Below, piece after piece: positions 52,306-60,695 of a DNA stretch of 64,000 nt; the first letter of the stretch is position 1, and every line of letters begins with the position of its first letter. The stretch is from JAYQKL01 sp049889535 (GTDB lineage: Bacteria; Pseudomonadota; Alphaproteobacteria; RS24). The notes beneath the pieces were generated by a model. It searched no databases and was not told the origin of the DNA. It worked only from the letters and a program-made list of their open reading frames with translations. The DNA lies in the NCBI GenBank assembly GCA_049889535.1, contig JBMHDF010000001.1, positions 1 to 64,000 of the forward strand. Direction: 5' to 3'. Made by a program: the position numbers and the translations under genes.

Positions 52306-53064
52306 ATGACAGATAAAAAACTGGACAAAAAACTTCTGCTGAAAGATGCGCAAGATGGGTATGATGCGCAGCTTAGTTATATTCGGCCGGTGGACGCTGC
52401 GACCCTGATTATTGTAGATAGTTCTTATAACAAACCGAAAGTGCTGATGGGCAAACGCTCGGCTGCGCATAAATTTATGCCGAATAAATTTGTGTTTCCA
52501 GGCGGGCGGGTTGATATTGGCGATACGCGCTTGCGGGTTGATGAGGAATTACGCGCGCCAGTTATGCAACGCTTGCGGGCAGACACGAGCGCCCGCATGC
52601 GCGATAGCCGCTTGCGGGCTATGGCTTTAGCTGCGATTCGGGAAACATATGAAGAAACTGGCCTGCTGATTGGGCGTAAGAGCCACGCGCCCCTCACCTC
52701 AAAATCACCTGAATGGCAAAGTTTTTTTGAGCATGGCATCACTCCAAGCCTAAAAAATATCGATTTCATTGGCCGCGCCATTACCCCAACATTCCGACCA
52801 AGACGCTTTGATACGCGGTTTTTTGTAGCCGAAATATCAGAACTTTATAATGACCCGCAAAATCTGAGCGGCACGGGAGAATTGCTGGAATTACACTGGC
52901 TGAATTTTGACGAGGCCATTAAAAAAGATTTGCCCTCGATTACCCATTTTGTCTTATTGGAGCTGCAAAAACGCCTGCAACACCCCTTGCCACAGCGTTA
53001 TCAAAAACCGGCTTTTTTCTATCGTACCCTGAATGGCAAGCCGGCAATGTCTGAATTAAGATAA
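52306..53064 (+). CDS. NUDIX hydrolase with an extended Nudix box
   Basis: 252-aa pyrophosphohydrolase. Seen: FPGGRVDIGD near residue 65 and IRETYEETGLLIG near residue 113, the two halves of the Nudix box GX5EX7REUXEEXGU. They are separated by an insertion of about 30 residues rich in Arg (RAPVMQRLRADTSARMRDSR). Similar split boxes occur in the NUDT19-like subgroup. The substrate cannot be named; acyl-CoA or nucleotide-sugar types are possible. Starts 8 bp after DUF983. Confidence 0.87.
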   Translation: MTDKKLDKKLLLKDAQDGYDAQLSYIRPVDAATLIIVDSSYNKPKVLMGKRSAAHKFMPNKFVFPGGRVDIGDTRLRVDEELRAPVMQRLRADTSARMRDSRLRAMALAAIRETYEETGLLIGRKSHAPLTSKSPEWQSFFEHGITPSLKNIDFIGRAITPTFRPRRFDTRFFVAEISELYNDPQNLSGTGELLELHWLNFDEAIKKDLPSITHFVLLELQKRLQHPLPQRYQKPAFFYRTLNGKPAMSELR

Positions 53065-53133
53065 AACCAGCTTGACTTCACCAAGAAATCGGGTAGTTTC
53101 ACGCCAGATTTTGAATTGATTGAGGATAAGCTC

Positions 53134-53301
53134 ATGGCGAAGCCGACAACTGTTAAAATTAAGCTCGAAAGCACCGCCGGAACTGGTTTTTTTTACGTTG
53201 CTAAGAAAAATGCCCGCACCATGACTGAAAAAATGGTTGTAAGAAAATATGATCCGGTTGTCCGCAAGCATGTCGAGTTTAAAGAAGGCAAGATAAAATA
53301 G
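53134..53301 (+). CDS. rpmG: Ribosomal protein bL33, zinc-free form
   Basis: 55-aa ribosomal protein. Seen: the family core VKIKLESTAGTGFFYVAKKN and RKYDPVVRKHVEFKE. There are no cysteines at all, so this is the zinc-independent (C-minus) paralogue. Start chosen at ATG 53134 with GAGG 9 nt upstream; the longer frame has six extra residues. Followed 20 bp later by a terminator. Confidence 0.96.
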   Translation: MAKPTTVKIKLESTAGTGFFYVAKKNARTMTEKMVVRKYDPVVRKHVEFKEGKIK

Positions 53302-53320
53302 CTTTCTAACAAACCACAAT

Positions 53321-53347
53321 AAAAGCCGGCCTTCGGGTCGGCTTTTT
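53321..53347 (+). terminator. Rho-independent terminator of rpmG
   Basis: AAAAGCCGGCC / GGTCGGCTTTT stem with TTCG tetraloop and one G-T pair, then Ts. Ends the gene run from ruvX or pyrB onward. Confidence 0.88.
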
Positions 53348-53407
53348 GCATTTGGGCTATAATTTGATAAAACTACGCTGAGCGATAGACAAAAAGAAAG
53401 TTTTAAA

Positions 53408-53686
53408 ATGACATCCAATGATGCCGAAATTATGGGATTAAAAATGCTGGGCTGGTTGGCAAGTCAGGAAGAGGCCATGTCGCGTTTTGCCGCTCTTTCA
53501 GGCCTTGACCCAGTTGAGCTGCTCGCGCATGCCAGCGATCCAACCATGCTTGGGGGGATGATGGACTTTGTGCTATCTGATGAACCCTTATTACTGGCGT
53601 TTTGCGAAGAAAATGACATCCACCCTGAGTCTCCAGCACAAGCGCGTCAATTGCTTCCTGGCGGCGACATCCCCCATTGGACATAA
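53408..53686 (+). CDS. DUF3572 family protein
   Basis: 92-residue acidic helical protein. Seen: ALSGLDPVELLAHASDP, MMDFVLSDEPLLLAFCEE and a C-terminal LPGGDIPHW motif, which are the recognisable features of DUF3572, an alphaproteobacterial family commonly near dinB. No signal peptide or membrane segment. Function unknown. Confidence 0.8.
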   Translation: MTSNDAEIMGLKMLGWLASQEEAMSRFAALSGLDPVELLAHASDPTMLGGMMDFVLSDEPLLLAFCEENDIHPESPAQARQLLPGGDIPHWT

Positions 53687-53725
53687 ACCAAGAACACACT
53701 AATTAATAAAAACAGGAGTTAGATT

Positions 53726-54382
53726 GTGTCTGATGTAAGTGATGAAATAAAACAACAATGCGCTGAGGTGAGCTTTGACCCCGCGCGCCCTTTAATCATT
53801 TCTGATGCTGATGAGGTTTTGCTCCAATTCATGGTTCAGTTTGAGCATTATCTTGACAAGCAAGATTTGTGGATTGACCTGCAAAGCTTTAAATTAAACG
53901 GCAATATTAAACATAAAGGTAGCCAAAAACAGGCCGATGTGAACATGCCTGACCTGCTTGATGCTTTTTTTGCCGCTGAAACCCCGCATTTCACACCTGT
54001 TGACGGCGCCGCTGAAAGCCTGTCCATGCTAGCTGAACATGCCCAAATCCTTGTCTTGACGAATTTGCCGCTTGCGCAAAGACAAGCGCGTCAAGAAAAC
54101 CTCAAGCAAAATGGTATGGATTATCCGGTCATTGTCGGCAGCGGGCCAAAAGGACCTGCGGTGAAATGGATTGCACAAAATGTTGATGCACCGATTTTCT
54201 TTCTTGATGATATTTTCCATAATATTAACAGCGTGGCTGACCATGTCCCCCAAACCCATCGTATTCATATGATTGCTGACCAGCGTTTGCGAAAAATGAT
54301 GAATGCCGCCGAAAAAGCCAGCACGCGAATTGATGATTGGCCTATTGCGCGCAATTGGATATTAGAAACACTTTCGCGCTAA
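53726..54382 (+). CDS. HAD-superfamily-like hydrolase
   Basis: 218-aa protein with a HAD layout: motif I SDADEVLL (residues 25-32; DxD with Asp27/Asp29), motif II VLTNLP (near residue 110), a lysine in GPKGPAVKWI as possible motif III, and motif IV FFLDDIFHNI (near residue 155) with two aspartates. The cap region and substrate are not recognisable. GTG start supported by AGGAG. Lies 39 bp after the DUF3572 gene and 49 bp before dinB; a shared task is only a guess. Cytoplasmic. Confidence 0.75.
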   Translation: MSDVSDEIKQQCAEVSFDPARPLIISDADEVLLQFMVQFEHYLDKQDLWIDLQSFKLNGNIKHKGSQKQADVNMPDLLDAFFAAETPHFTPVDGAAESLSMLAEHAQILVLTNLPLAQRQARQENLKQNGMDYPVIVGSGPKGPAVKWIAQNVDAPIFFLDDIFHNINSVADHVPQTHRIHMIADQRLRKMMNAAEKASTRIDDWPIARNWILETLSR

Positions 54383-54431
54383 TCTTTGTTTCAAAGCTTG
54401 CGCTTTTTCATCGCAAAGAACAAAATAGTTT

Positions 54432-55730
54432 ATGGTTTCTTCTACGCCTCACTCACCCTCGCGTCTTTGTCGGGATTGCATGCATTTATTTGCAACCGCC
54501 CATACGCGTTGTCCGGTTTGCAAAAGCCCGCGCCTTATCACACATGAAGAATTAACCAGCCTTTCCATTGCCCATATGGATTGCGACGCTTTTTTCGCCG
54601 CCGTTGAAAAACGCGACAATCCTGACTTGGAAGATAAACCTTTAATTATTGGAGGCGGCAAGCGCGGGGTTGTTTCCACCTGTTGTTACATCGCCCGCAT
54701 TTATGGTGTGTCATCGGCCATGCCCATGTTTAAAGCGCTTGAATTATGCCCGCAAGCCGTCATCATGCCGCCTAATGGTGAAAAATATCAGCAGGTGGGG
54801 CAAGAAATACGCGCCATGATGCTCGATATTACGCCTTTAGTTCAGCCAGTTTCCATTGATGAAGCCTTTCTCGACCTGACTGGCACAGAGCGCTTGCATG
54901 GTGAACCGCCAGCAGCCCGCCTCGCCCGACTTGCTAAAGATATAAAACAAAAAATCGGTATCACAGTTTCGATTGGCCTGAGCCATAATAAATTTCTCGC
55001 CAAGCTAGCATCTGATATGGATAAGCCAAATGGTTACACAATCATCGGTCGTGCAGAAACCAGTTCATATTTGGCCGCTTTGCCCGTCAATAAATTATGG
55101 GGCGTCGGCAAGCAAACGCAAAAGAAACTCGCCCGTGATGGGATTACAAATTGTCAGCAATTACAAAAAATGGAGCAAGCCGACTTAATTAAGCGCTATG
55201 GGCAGTTTGGCTTGCATCTTCATCGTCTTGCACATGGCATAGACAGCCGCCACATCACCCCAACCAGACAAGCAAAAAGCATTTCGGCAGAAACAACTTT
55301 TGAGATGGACACCAAAGATACTGCTTTTTTAGAAAAAACGCTCTGGAAGCTTTGTGAAAAAGTGTCGCGCCGTTGCAAAGCTAAAAATCTAGCTGGCGAG
55401 ACTGTGGTTCTCAAACTCAAAACATCAGATTTTAAAAGCCTGACGCGCAATCGAAAATTAGCCGACCCCTCCCAAATGGCCGACACACTATTTGCACAAG
55501 GGCTTGATTTGCTCAAACGCGAATTATCCGCTCACCCGCAACGCGCCTATCGGCTGATTGGTATTGGCTATGCGGGTTTAACCTCTGAAAACCGAGCTGA
55601 CCCATATGATTTGGCAGATCCGGAAAAAACGAAACGCCATGCCGCCGAGTTGGCGATGGACAAAGTGCGTGATAAGTTTGGAAGTGAAAAAATTAAAAAA
55701 GGGCGTGGTCTTTCCGCCAAAGACACTTAA
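54432..55730 (+). CDS. dinB: DNA polymerase IV (Y-family) with N-terminal zinc knuckle
   Basis: Error-prone translesion polymerase (432 aa). Seen: an N-terminal CxxC...CxxC knuckle (CRDC, CPVC; residues 13-31), a feature of alphaproteobacterial DinB, then the catalytic HMDCDAFFAAVE, VSIDEAFLDLTG with the second acidic pair, and LGVGK-like WGVGKQTQK in the HhH region. C-terminal little-finger domain complete. No alphaproteobacterial SOS box (GTTC-N7-GTTC) is evident upstream. ATG at 54432. Confidence 0.94.
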   Translation: MVSSTPHSPSRLCRDCMHLFATAHTRCPVCKSPRLITHEELTSLSIAHMDCDAFFAAVEKRDNPDLEDKPLIIGGGKRGVVSTCCYIARIYGVSSAMPMFKALELCPQAVIMPPNGEKYQQVGQEIRAMMLDITPLVQPVSIDEAFLDLTGTERLHGEPPAARLARLAKDIKQKIGITVSIGLSHNKFLAKLASDMDKPNGYTIIGRAETSSYLAALPVNKLWGVGKQTQKKLARDGITNCQQLQKMEQADLIKRYGQFGLHLHRLAHGIDSRHITPTRQAKSISAETTFEMDTKDTAFLEKTLWKLCEKVSRRCKAKNLAGETVVLKLKTSDFKSLTRNRKLADPSQMADTLFAQGLDLLKRELSAHPQRAYRLIGIGYAGLTSENRADPYDLADPEKTKRHAAELAMDKVRDKFGSEKIKKGRGLSAKDT

Positions 55731-55754
55731 ATCATTTTCAAGATGAGGCATGAA

Positions 55755-56237
55755 ATGGATCATGGAATGGACATTGAACAAAAAATTGCTGAATTAGGGT
55801 TAGAGCTTGGCACACCCAAGCCAGCCTTGGCGAGCTATGTGCCTTACCGGTTTTCGGGCAAAGATTTATATATTTCTGGTCAAGGGCCGGTTGACGCCTC
55901 AGGCGCCGCGATTTGCGGCTGTTTGGGCAAAAATATAGAGCTTGTAGACGGTCAGCAAGCGGCGCGCTTATCTGCAATTAATATTTTATCTCAGCTACGT
56001 CAGGCTCTTAATGGTGATTGGTCGCGCCTCATTGGCTGCATCAAATTAAATGGATTTGTTGCCGCAACCCCAGATTTTGAAAACCACCCCGCTATTATTA
56101 ATGGCGCCTCTGACCTCATAAAAAATGTGCTTGGTGAAAAAGGTCAACATGCGCGCTCGGCCATTGGTGTCAGTAGCTTACCACTCGGCTGGGCAGTTGA
56201 AATAGACGCGCTGTTCGAGGTGAAATGTGACGAGTAA
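55755..56237 (+). CDS. RidA/YjgF family protein
   Basis: 160-aa protein of the RidA fold, forming trimers and acting as enamine/imine deaminase or, in this longer subgroup, of unknown reaction. Seen: LYISGQGPVDASG near residue 42 and the C-terminal block RSAIGVSSLPLGWAVEIDALFEV. The canonical catalytic arginine of RidA (RxxxxV-type near the end) reads ARSAIGV. Start ATG 55755 has GAGG at 6 nt; two other in-frame ATGs are possible. Its stop overlaps the next gene by 11 bp. Confidence 0.82.
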   Translation: MDHGMDIEQKIAELGLELGTPKPALASYVPYRFSGKDLYISGQGPVDASGAAICGCLGKNIELVDGQQAARLSAINILSQLRQALNGDWSRLIGCIKLNGFVAATPDFENHPAIINGASDLIKNVLGEKGQHARSAIGVSSLPLGWAVEIDALFEVKCDE

Positions 56238-57414
56238 AAATTGGCGTCTTTGTGTACATGACACGATACATGAAATTGGACAATCTATTTGGGACGCCTG
56301 TGCGAATCCCGATGGTAAGCCATATAACCCTTTTTTAGACTTTCGGTTTGTTGCGGCTCTTGAGGATAGCCAATCTGTTTGTTCCAATCAGGGCTGGGGC
56401 GTGCAACATGTGAGCCTGCAGCATGATGAGCAGATTGACGCAATCATGCCGTTATATCTAAAGGCGCATAGTCAAGGGGAATATATTTTTGACCATGGTT
56501 GGGCGGACGCGTTTCATCGAGCAGGCGGGCAATATTATCCAAAATTACTTTGTGCCGTCCCCTTTACCCCCGCCAGCGGACGCCGATTATTAGTGCGCAA
56601 ACTGGCCGATAAAGAAACAGAACTTGCACAAAAAGCACTGTTGCAGGGGGCCAGTGAGTTGGTTGAAAAGTTGGGCCTTTCGAGTCTGCATATAAACTTC
56701 CTCCCCCAAAACGAGTGGGATATGGCAGGCAAACAAGGCTATTTACAGCGCATTGACCAGCAATTTCACTGGCAAAATAAAAATTACCAGCATTTTGACG
56801 AGTTTTTAGAAAGCCTTGCCTCACGCAAACGAAAAAATTTAAGAAAAGAACGCCGCAAAGCGCTTGAAAATGATATTGCGATTGAATGGCTGACCGGCGA
56901 CAGTTTAACCCAAGAACATTGGGACGTGTTTTACGAATTTTATCAGGACACGGGTTATCGCAAATGGGGGCAACCCTATTTGACCCGCGCATTTTTTCAT
57001 CAAATTCACACCACAATGCCAGAACAAACATTGCTCATCATGGCCAAACGTGAAGGAAAATATATTGCAGGGGCGCTCAATTTCATTGGCAGTGATACGC
57101 TGTTTGGGCGCCATTGGGGCTGCATTGAAGACCATCCATTTTTACATTTCGAATGCTGTTATTATCAGGCAATTGACTATGCCATCGCGCATAAATTGGC
57201 ATGTGTTGAAGCTGGCGCACAAGGCACGCATAAATTAGCGCGCGGTTATGAGCCGGTTAAAACATATTCCGCACATCATATCCCCCATCCAAACTTTCGG
57301 ATTGCGGTTGAGAATTATCTTGAACAAGAACGCCGACATGTTGACAATGACATAAATTACCTGGCTCAATATACGCCCTTTAAGAAAAAAAATGAGCTAG
57401 ACCAAGCTGAATAA
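56227..57414 (+). CDS. FemAB-like / GNAT-fold protein (peptidogalycan biosynthesis family, PF04339)
   Basis: 395-aa protein of the FemAB_like group (formerly DUF482). Seen: NPFLDFRFVAALEDS near residue 34, YIFDHGWADAFHRAGG, a basic patch SRKRKNLRKERRKALEN near residue 200, LLIMAKREGKYIAGALNFIG, and GAQGTHKLARGYEP near the end. The fold belongs to the aminoacyl or acetyl transfer GNAT superfamily; the substrate in this family is not established. GTG start inside the RidA-like gene, so translational coupling is likely. No membrane segment. Confidence 0.82.
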   Translation: MTSKNWRLCVHDTIHEIGQSIWDACANPDGKPYNPFLDFRFVAALEDSQSVCSNQGWGVQHVSLQHDEQIDAIMPLYLKAHSQGEYIFDHGWADAFHRAGGQYYPKLLCAVPFTPASGRRLLVRKLADKETELAQKALLQGASELVEKLGLSSLHINFLPQNEWDMAGKQGYLQRIDQQFHWQNKNYQHFDEFLESLASRKRKNLRKERRKALENDIAIEWLTGDSLTQEHWDVFYEFYQDTGYRKWGQPYLTRAFFHQIHTTMPEQTLLIMAKREGKYIAGALNFIGSDTLFGRHWGCIEDHPFLHFECCYYQAIDYAIAHKLACVEAGAQGTHKLARGYEPVKTYSAHHIPHPNFRIAVENYLEQERRHVDNDINYLAQYTPFKKKNELDQAE

Positions 57415-57434
57415 AAAAGCGAAAAGAGGACAAA

Positions 57435-57869
57435 ATGACACCAGCCGATATGCCAACATATGACAATGACAATGTGTTTGCCAAAATTTTACGCGGCGAG
57501 CTACCTTGCGTTAAGGTCTATGAAGACGACCACACACTCGCCTTTATGGATGTGATGCCGCAAACGGATGGCCATACATTGGTTATTCCCAAAACCCCAT
57601 CCGTCAATATGCTTGATATTGCAGCAGAAGATGCAGAAGCTGTAATGCACACGACGCTAAAATTGGCTCGTGCTGTTAAAGAAGCAATGCAGGCGTCTGG
57701 TGTTCAGCTTATGCAACTCAATGGGGCGGCGGCGGGGCAAACTGTTTTTCACACACATTTTCATATTATCCCGCGCGAAGATGGCGTTGAAATGCGCTTT
57801 CACGCCAAAGATATGGCGGACCCTGCAGAATTAGAAAAACACGCCGCTAAAATACGCGCCGCACTATGA
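57435..57869 (+). CDS. HIT family nucleotide hydrolase
   Basis: 144-aa histidine-triad protein. Seen: the nucleotide-binding FAKILRGELPCVKVYEDD near residue 15, and the triad HTHFHIIPR (near residue 99). Hint-type enzymes hydrolyse adenosine phosphoramidates. Stop lies one base from the stop of the convergent clpA. Confidence 0.92.
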   Translation: MTPADMPTYDNDNVFAKILRGELPCVKVYEDDHTLAFMDVMPQTDGHTLVIPKTPSVNMLDIAAEDAEAVMHTTLKLARAVKEAMQASGVQLMQLNGAAAGQTVFHTHFHIIPREDGVEMRFHAKDMADPAELEKHAAKIRAAL

Positions 57870-57870
57870 T

Positions 57871-60177
57871 TTAGGCTTTGACTTTAGTCTTCTTTTTCCG
57901 CGGCGGGTTTTTATCTTCTGGCGGTTCATATGACAGGCTAATCTCATTTTTCTTATCGACACCAACCTTCACCACACCACCAGATTTTAACGCGCCAAAC
58001 AACACTTCATCAGCCAGCGGTTTTTTAATTTTTTCCTGTATTAAACGCGCAAGCGGGCGGGCACCCATATTGTGGTCATAACCCTGCTCGGCAATCCATT
58101 CAGCCGCTTGTGGCGCCAGCTCAATTATGACATTGCGGTCAGCAAGCTGCACTTCAAGCTGCAAAATAAACTTCTCAACCACGCGCGCCACAACCTCTGG
58201 TGGCAAGTGACCGAAAGGAACAACAGCATCTAAGCGATTGCGGAATTCAGGGGCAAACATTTTGTTAATGGCCTCCTCATCATCGCCCTTGCGTACTTCA
58301 CGACCAAAGCCCATAGGCGCTTTAGCCAAATCTGCCGCGCCTGCATTTGTTGTCATGATGAGAATCACATTTCGGAAGTCAACTTTACGACCATTGCTGT
58401 CTGTTAGCGCGCCATTATCCATAACCTGCAACAAAATATTGAACATGTCTGGATGCGCTTTTTCGATTTCATCAAGCAACAGCACACAATGCGGATGCTG
58501 GTCCACACCATCAGTGAGCAACCCGCCCTGATCATAACCAACATAGCCTGGAGGCGCACCTAACATGCGCGAAACCGTATGCCGCTCCATATATTCCGAC
58601 ATATCAAAGCGCAGCAATTCAACCCCCAATAATTGCGAGAGCTGCCGCGCCACTTCTGTTTTGCCCACACCTGTTGGGCCAGAGAACAAATAGCACCCTA
58701 TTGGTTTATTCTCTTCGCGCAATCCAGCGCGTGATAATTTAATCGCCGCAGTCAGCGCATCAATGGCTTCATTTTGACCAAACACGACGCGTTTGAGGCC
58801 TGTATCTAGGTCTTTCAATTTCTCTTCATCATTTTTGCTGACCGTTTTGGAAGGTATCCGCGCCATTGTTGCAATAGTGTTTTCAATATCCTTAACACCA
58901 ATGGTTTTTTTGCGTTTGGAACTCGGCAATAGCATTTGTGCCGCCCCAACCTCATCAATCACATCAATCGCTTTATCTGGCAGCTTTCTATCTGCCATAT
59001 AACGCGATGAAAGTTCAACCGCCGCTTTAATCGCATCATGCGTATAGCGCACCTTGTGAAAAGTTTCGAAATATGGCTTAAGCCCCCGTAAAATCTTAAT
59101 ACTGTCATCAAGACTTGGCTCATTGACATCAATTTTTTGGAAACGACGGGCCAAGGCGCGGTCTTTTTCAAAATGTTGACGAAATTCTTTATAGGTTGTT
59201 GAACCTACACATCGTAAACCACCATTTTGCAAAGCGGGTTTCAACAAATTAGAAGCATCCATCGCGCCGCCAGAAGTCGCCCCTGCCCCAATCACAGTAT
59301 GTATTTCATCAATAAAAAGAACCGCTTCGGGCAAATCTTCAAGCTCTTTCATAATTTGCTTAATGCGCTCCTCAAAATCACCTCGATAGCGCGTACCTGC
59401 AAGCAATGTTCCCATATCAAGAGAATATATGACATTATCCTGCAGCACATCAGGGACTTCATTTTCAACAATTTTACGCGCCAAGCCCTCTGCAATTGCC
59501 GTTTTGCCAACACCTGGATCCCCAACCAGCAAAGGGTTATTTTTATTGCGACGGCACAAAATTTGAATGGTGCGCTCAACTTCTCTTTGACGCCCAATCA
59601 GCGGATCAACTTTTCCTTCGCGCGCCTTATCGTTCAAATTAACGCAATAGGTCGACAAGGCAGACTCCCCATCTTGCAAGCCCATCCCGTCTTCTTCGTC
59701 TTCCACACCTGAAATCGGGCGGTCCTCCTGATAGCCAGGCTTTTTCGAAATACCATGCGCGATAAAATTAACCGCGTCATAACGGGTCATATCTTGTTCT
59801 TGTAGGAAAAAATTGGCGTGGCTTTCGCGCTCAGAAAACAAAGCCACCAAAACATTGGCCCCTGTCACCTCATCGCGCCCAGATGATTGAACATGAATGA
59901 CCGCCCGCTGTATCACGCGTTGAAAACCAGCCGTTGGTTTGCAATCTTCATCTTCATCAGAAATGAGACCGACTAATTCCTGGTCAATATAATTGGTTAG
60001 ACTTTCTTTCAGCTGCTTAATATCAACCGCACAGGCTTCCAACACAGCATTTGTGTCTGCATCTTCTAAAAGCGCGAGCAGCAAATGTTCCAATGTCGCA
60101 AATTCATGATTTCTTTCATTGGCAAGTTCTAGAGCGTCATGAAGTCCCTGTTCTAACCCTTTCGAAAACGCAGGCAT
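57871..60177 (-). CDS. clpA: ATP-dependent Clp protease ATP-binding subunit ClpA
   Basis: Hexameric unfoldase for ClpP (768 aa) in N-end-rule and general turnover. Seen: Clp N-domain (residues 1-140, HEFATLEHLLLALLEDAD), first AAA+ with Walker A GDPGVGKTAIAEG and Walker B VLFIDEIHTVIGAG, second AAA+ with GPTGVGKTEVARQ and LLLDEIEKAHPD. No ClpB-type middle coiled coil. Ends in a short Lys-rich tail (RKKKTKVKA). Coupled to clpS 3 bp upstream. Confidence 0.97.
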   Translation of the reverse strand: MPAFSKGLEQGLHDALELANERNHEFATLEHLLLALLEDADTNAVLEACAVDIKQLKESLTNYIDQELVGLISDEDEDCKPTAGFQRVIQRAVIHVQSSGRDEVTGANVLVALFSERESHANFFLQEQDMTRYDAVNFIAHGISKKPGYQEDRPISGVEDEEDGMGLQDGESALSTYCVNLNDKAREGKVDPLIGRQREVERTIQILCRRNKNNPLLVGDPGVGKTAIAEGLARKIVENEVPDVLQDNVIYSLDMGTLLAGTRYRGDFEERIKQIMKELEDLPEAVLFIDEIHTVIGAGATSGGAMDASNLLKPALQNGGLRCVGSTTYKEFRQHFEKDRALARRFQKIDVNEPSLDDSIKILRGLKPYFETFHKVRYTHDAIKAAVELSSRYMADRKLPDKAIDVIDEVGAAQMLLPSSKRKKTIGVKDIENTIATMARIPSKTVSKNDEEKLKDLDTGLKRVVFGQNEAIDALTAAIKLSRAGLREENKPIGCYLFSGPTGVGKTEVARQLSQLLGVELLRFDMSEYMERHTVSRMLGAPPGYVGYDQGGLLTDGVDQHPHCVLLLDEIEKAHPDMFNILLQVMDNGALTDSNGRKVDFRNVILIMTTNAGAADLAKAPMGFGREVRKGDDEEAINKMFAPEFRNRLDAVVPFGHLPPEVVARVVEKFILQLEVQLADRNVIIELAPQAAEWIAEQGYDHNMGARPLARLIQEKIKKPLADEVLFGALKSGGVVKVGVDKKNEISLSYEPPEDKNPPRKKKTKVKA

Positions 60178-60180
60178 AAT

Positions 60181-60561
60181 TTAGTCCTTCTCCATCGTAC
60201 ATTGCAGCGGATGTTGATGCTGACGTGCCAAATCAACGACTTGAGTTACCTTTGTCTCCGCAACCTCAAAAGTAAATACTCCACAAACTCCAACACCATT
60301 TTGATGCACATGCAACATTATTTTTGTCGCCTCTTCCATGTCCTTGTTGAAAAACTTTTGCAAAACATAGATGACAAATTCCATCGGCGTGTAATCATCA
60401 TTTAGCAAAAGAACCTTATAAAGCGAGGGTTTCTTGGTTTTTGGCTTGGTTTTGGTCGCCAAACCCGTGTCATCATTTAAATCATCAGCGCCTGATGGCG
60501 GACGGTTTTGTGACGTGAGAAGGATATCATGCGCCAGTTGAGATGTTTTTTTCTTTGTCAT
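60181..60561 (-). CDS. clpS: ClpA adaptor protein ClpS
   Basis: N-end-rule adaptor (126 aa) that delivers substrates with bulky N-terminal residues to ClpAP. Seen: LYKVLLLNDDYTPMEFVIYVL (near residue 50), the substrate-pocket block with Asn-Asp, and VHQNGVGVCGVFTFEVAETK. Start placed at ATG 60561 (MTKKKTSQ); the longer frame begins with a TTG. First gene of clpS-clpA with an RpoH-like promoter upstream. Confidence 0.95.
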   Translation of the reverse strand: MTKKKTSQLAHDILLTSQNRPPSGADDLNDDTGLATKTKPKTKKPSLYKVLLLNDDYTPMEFVIYVLQKFFNKDMEEATKIMLHVHQNGVGVCGVFTFEVAETKVTQVVDLARQHQHPLQCTMEKD

Positions 60562-60608
60562 TGCAACATATTTGCCGCTGTTTAGCTTCAAAAAATCAAT
60601 TACTCATA

Positions 60609-60636
60609 ATGTAGGGTTTAAACTTGGTCTTACAAG
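60609..60636 (-). promoter_or_regulatory. Candidate RpoH promoter of clpS-clpA
   Basis: Minus strand CTTG, 17 bp, CCTACAT, against the alphaproteobacterial RpoH pattern CTTG...CYTATNT: one mismatch. The spacing is identical to the clpP promoter. Ends 48 bp before the clpS ATG. Confidence 0.5.
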
Positions 60637-60695
60637 GTAAACACACTAATCTAAATGTGTATTTTGCGTGATTCGCCCTGCTTATAAGTGTGTTG

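Noticed and set aside
54384..54431. SOS box upstream of dinB
   Set aside because: No GTTC-N7-GTTC or LexA-like palindrome could be found in the short gap.
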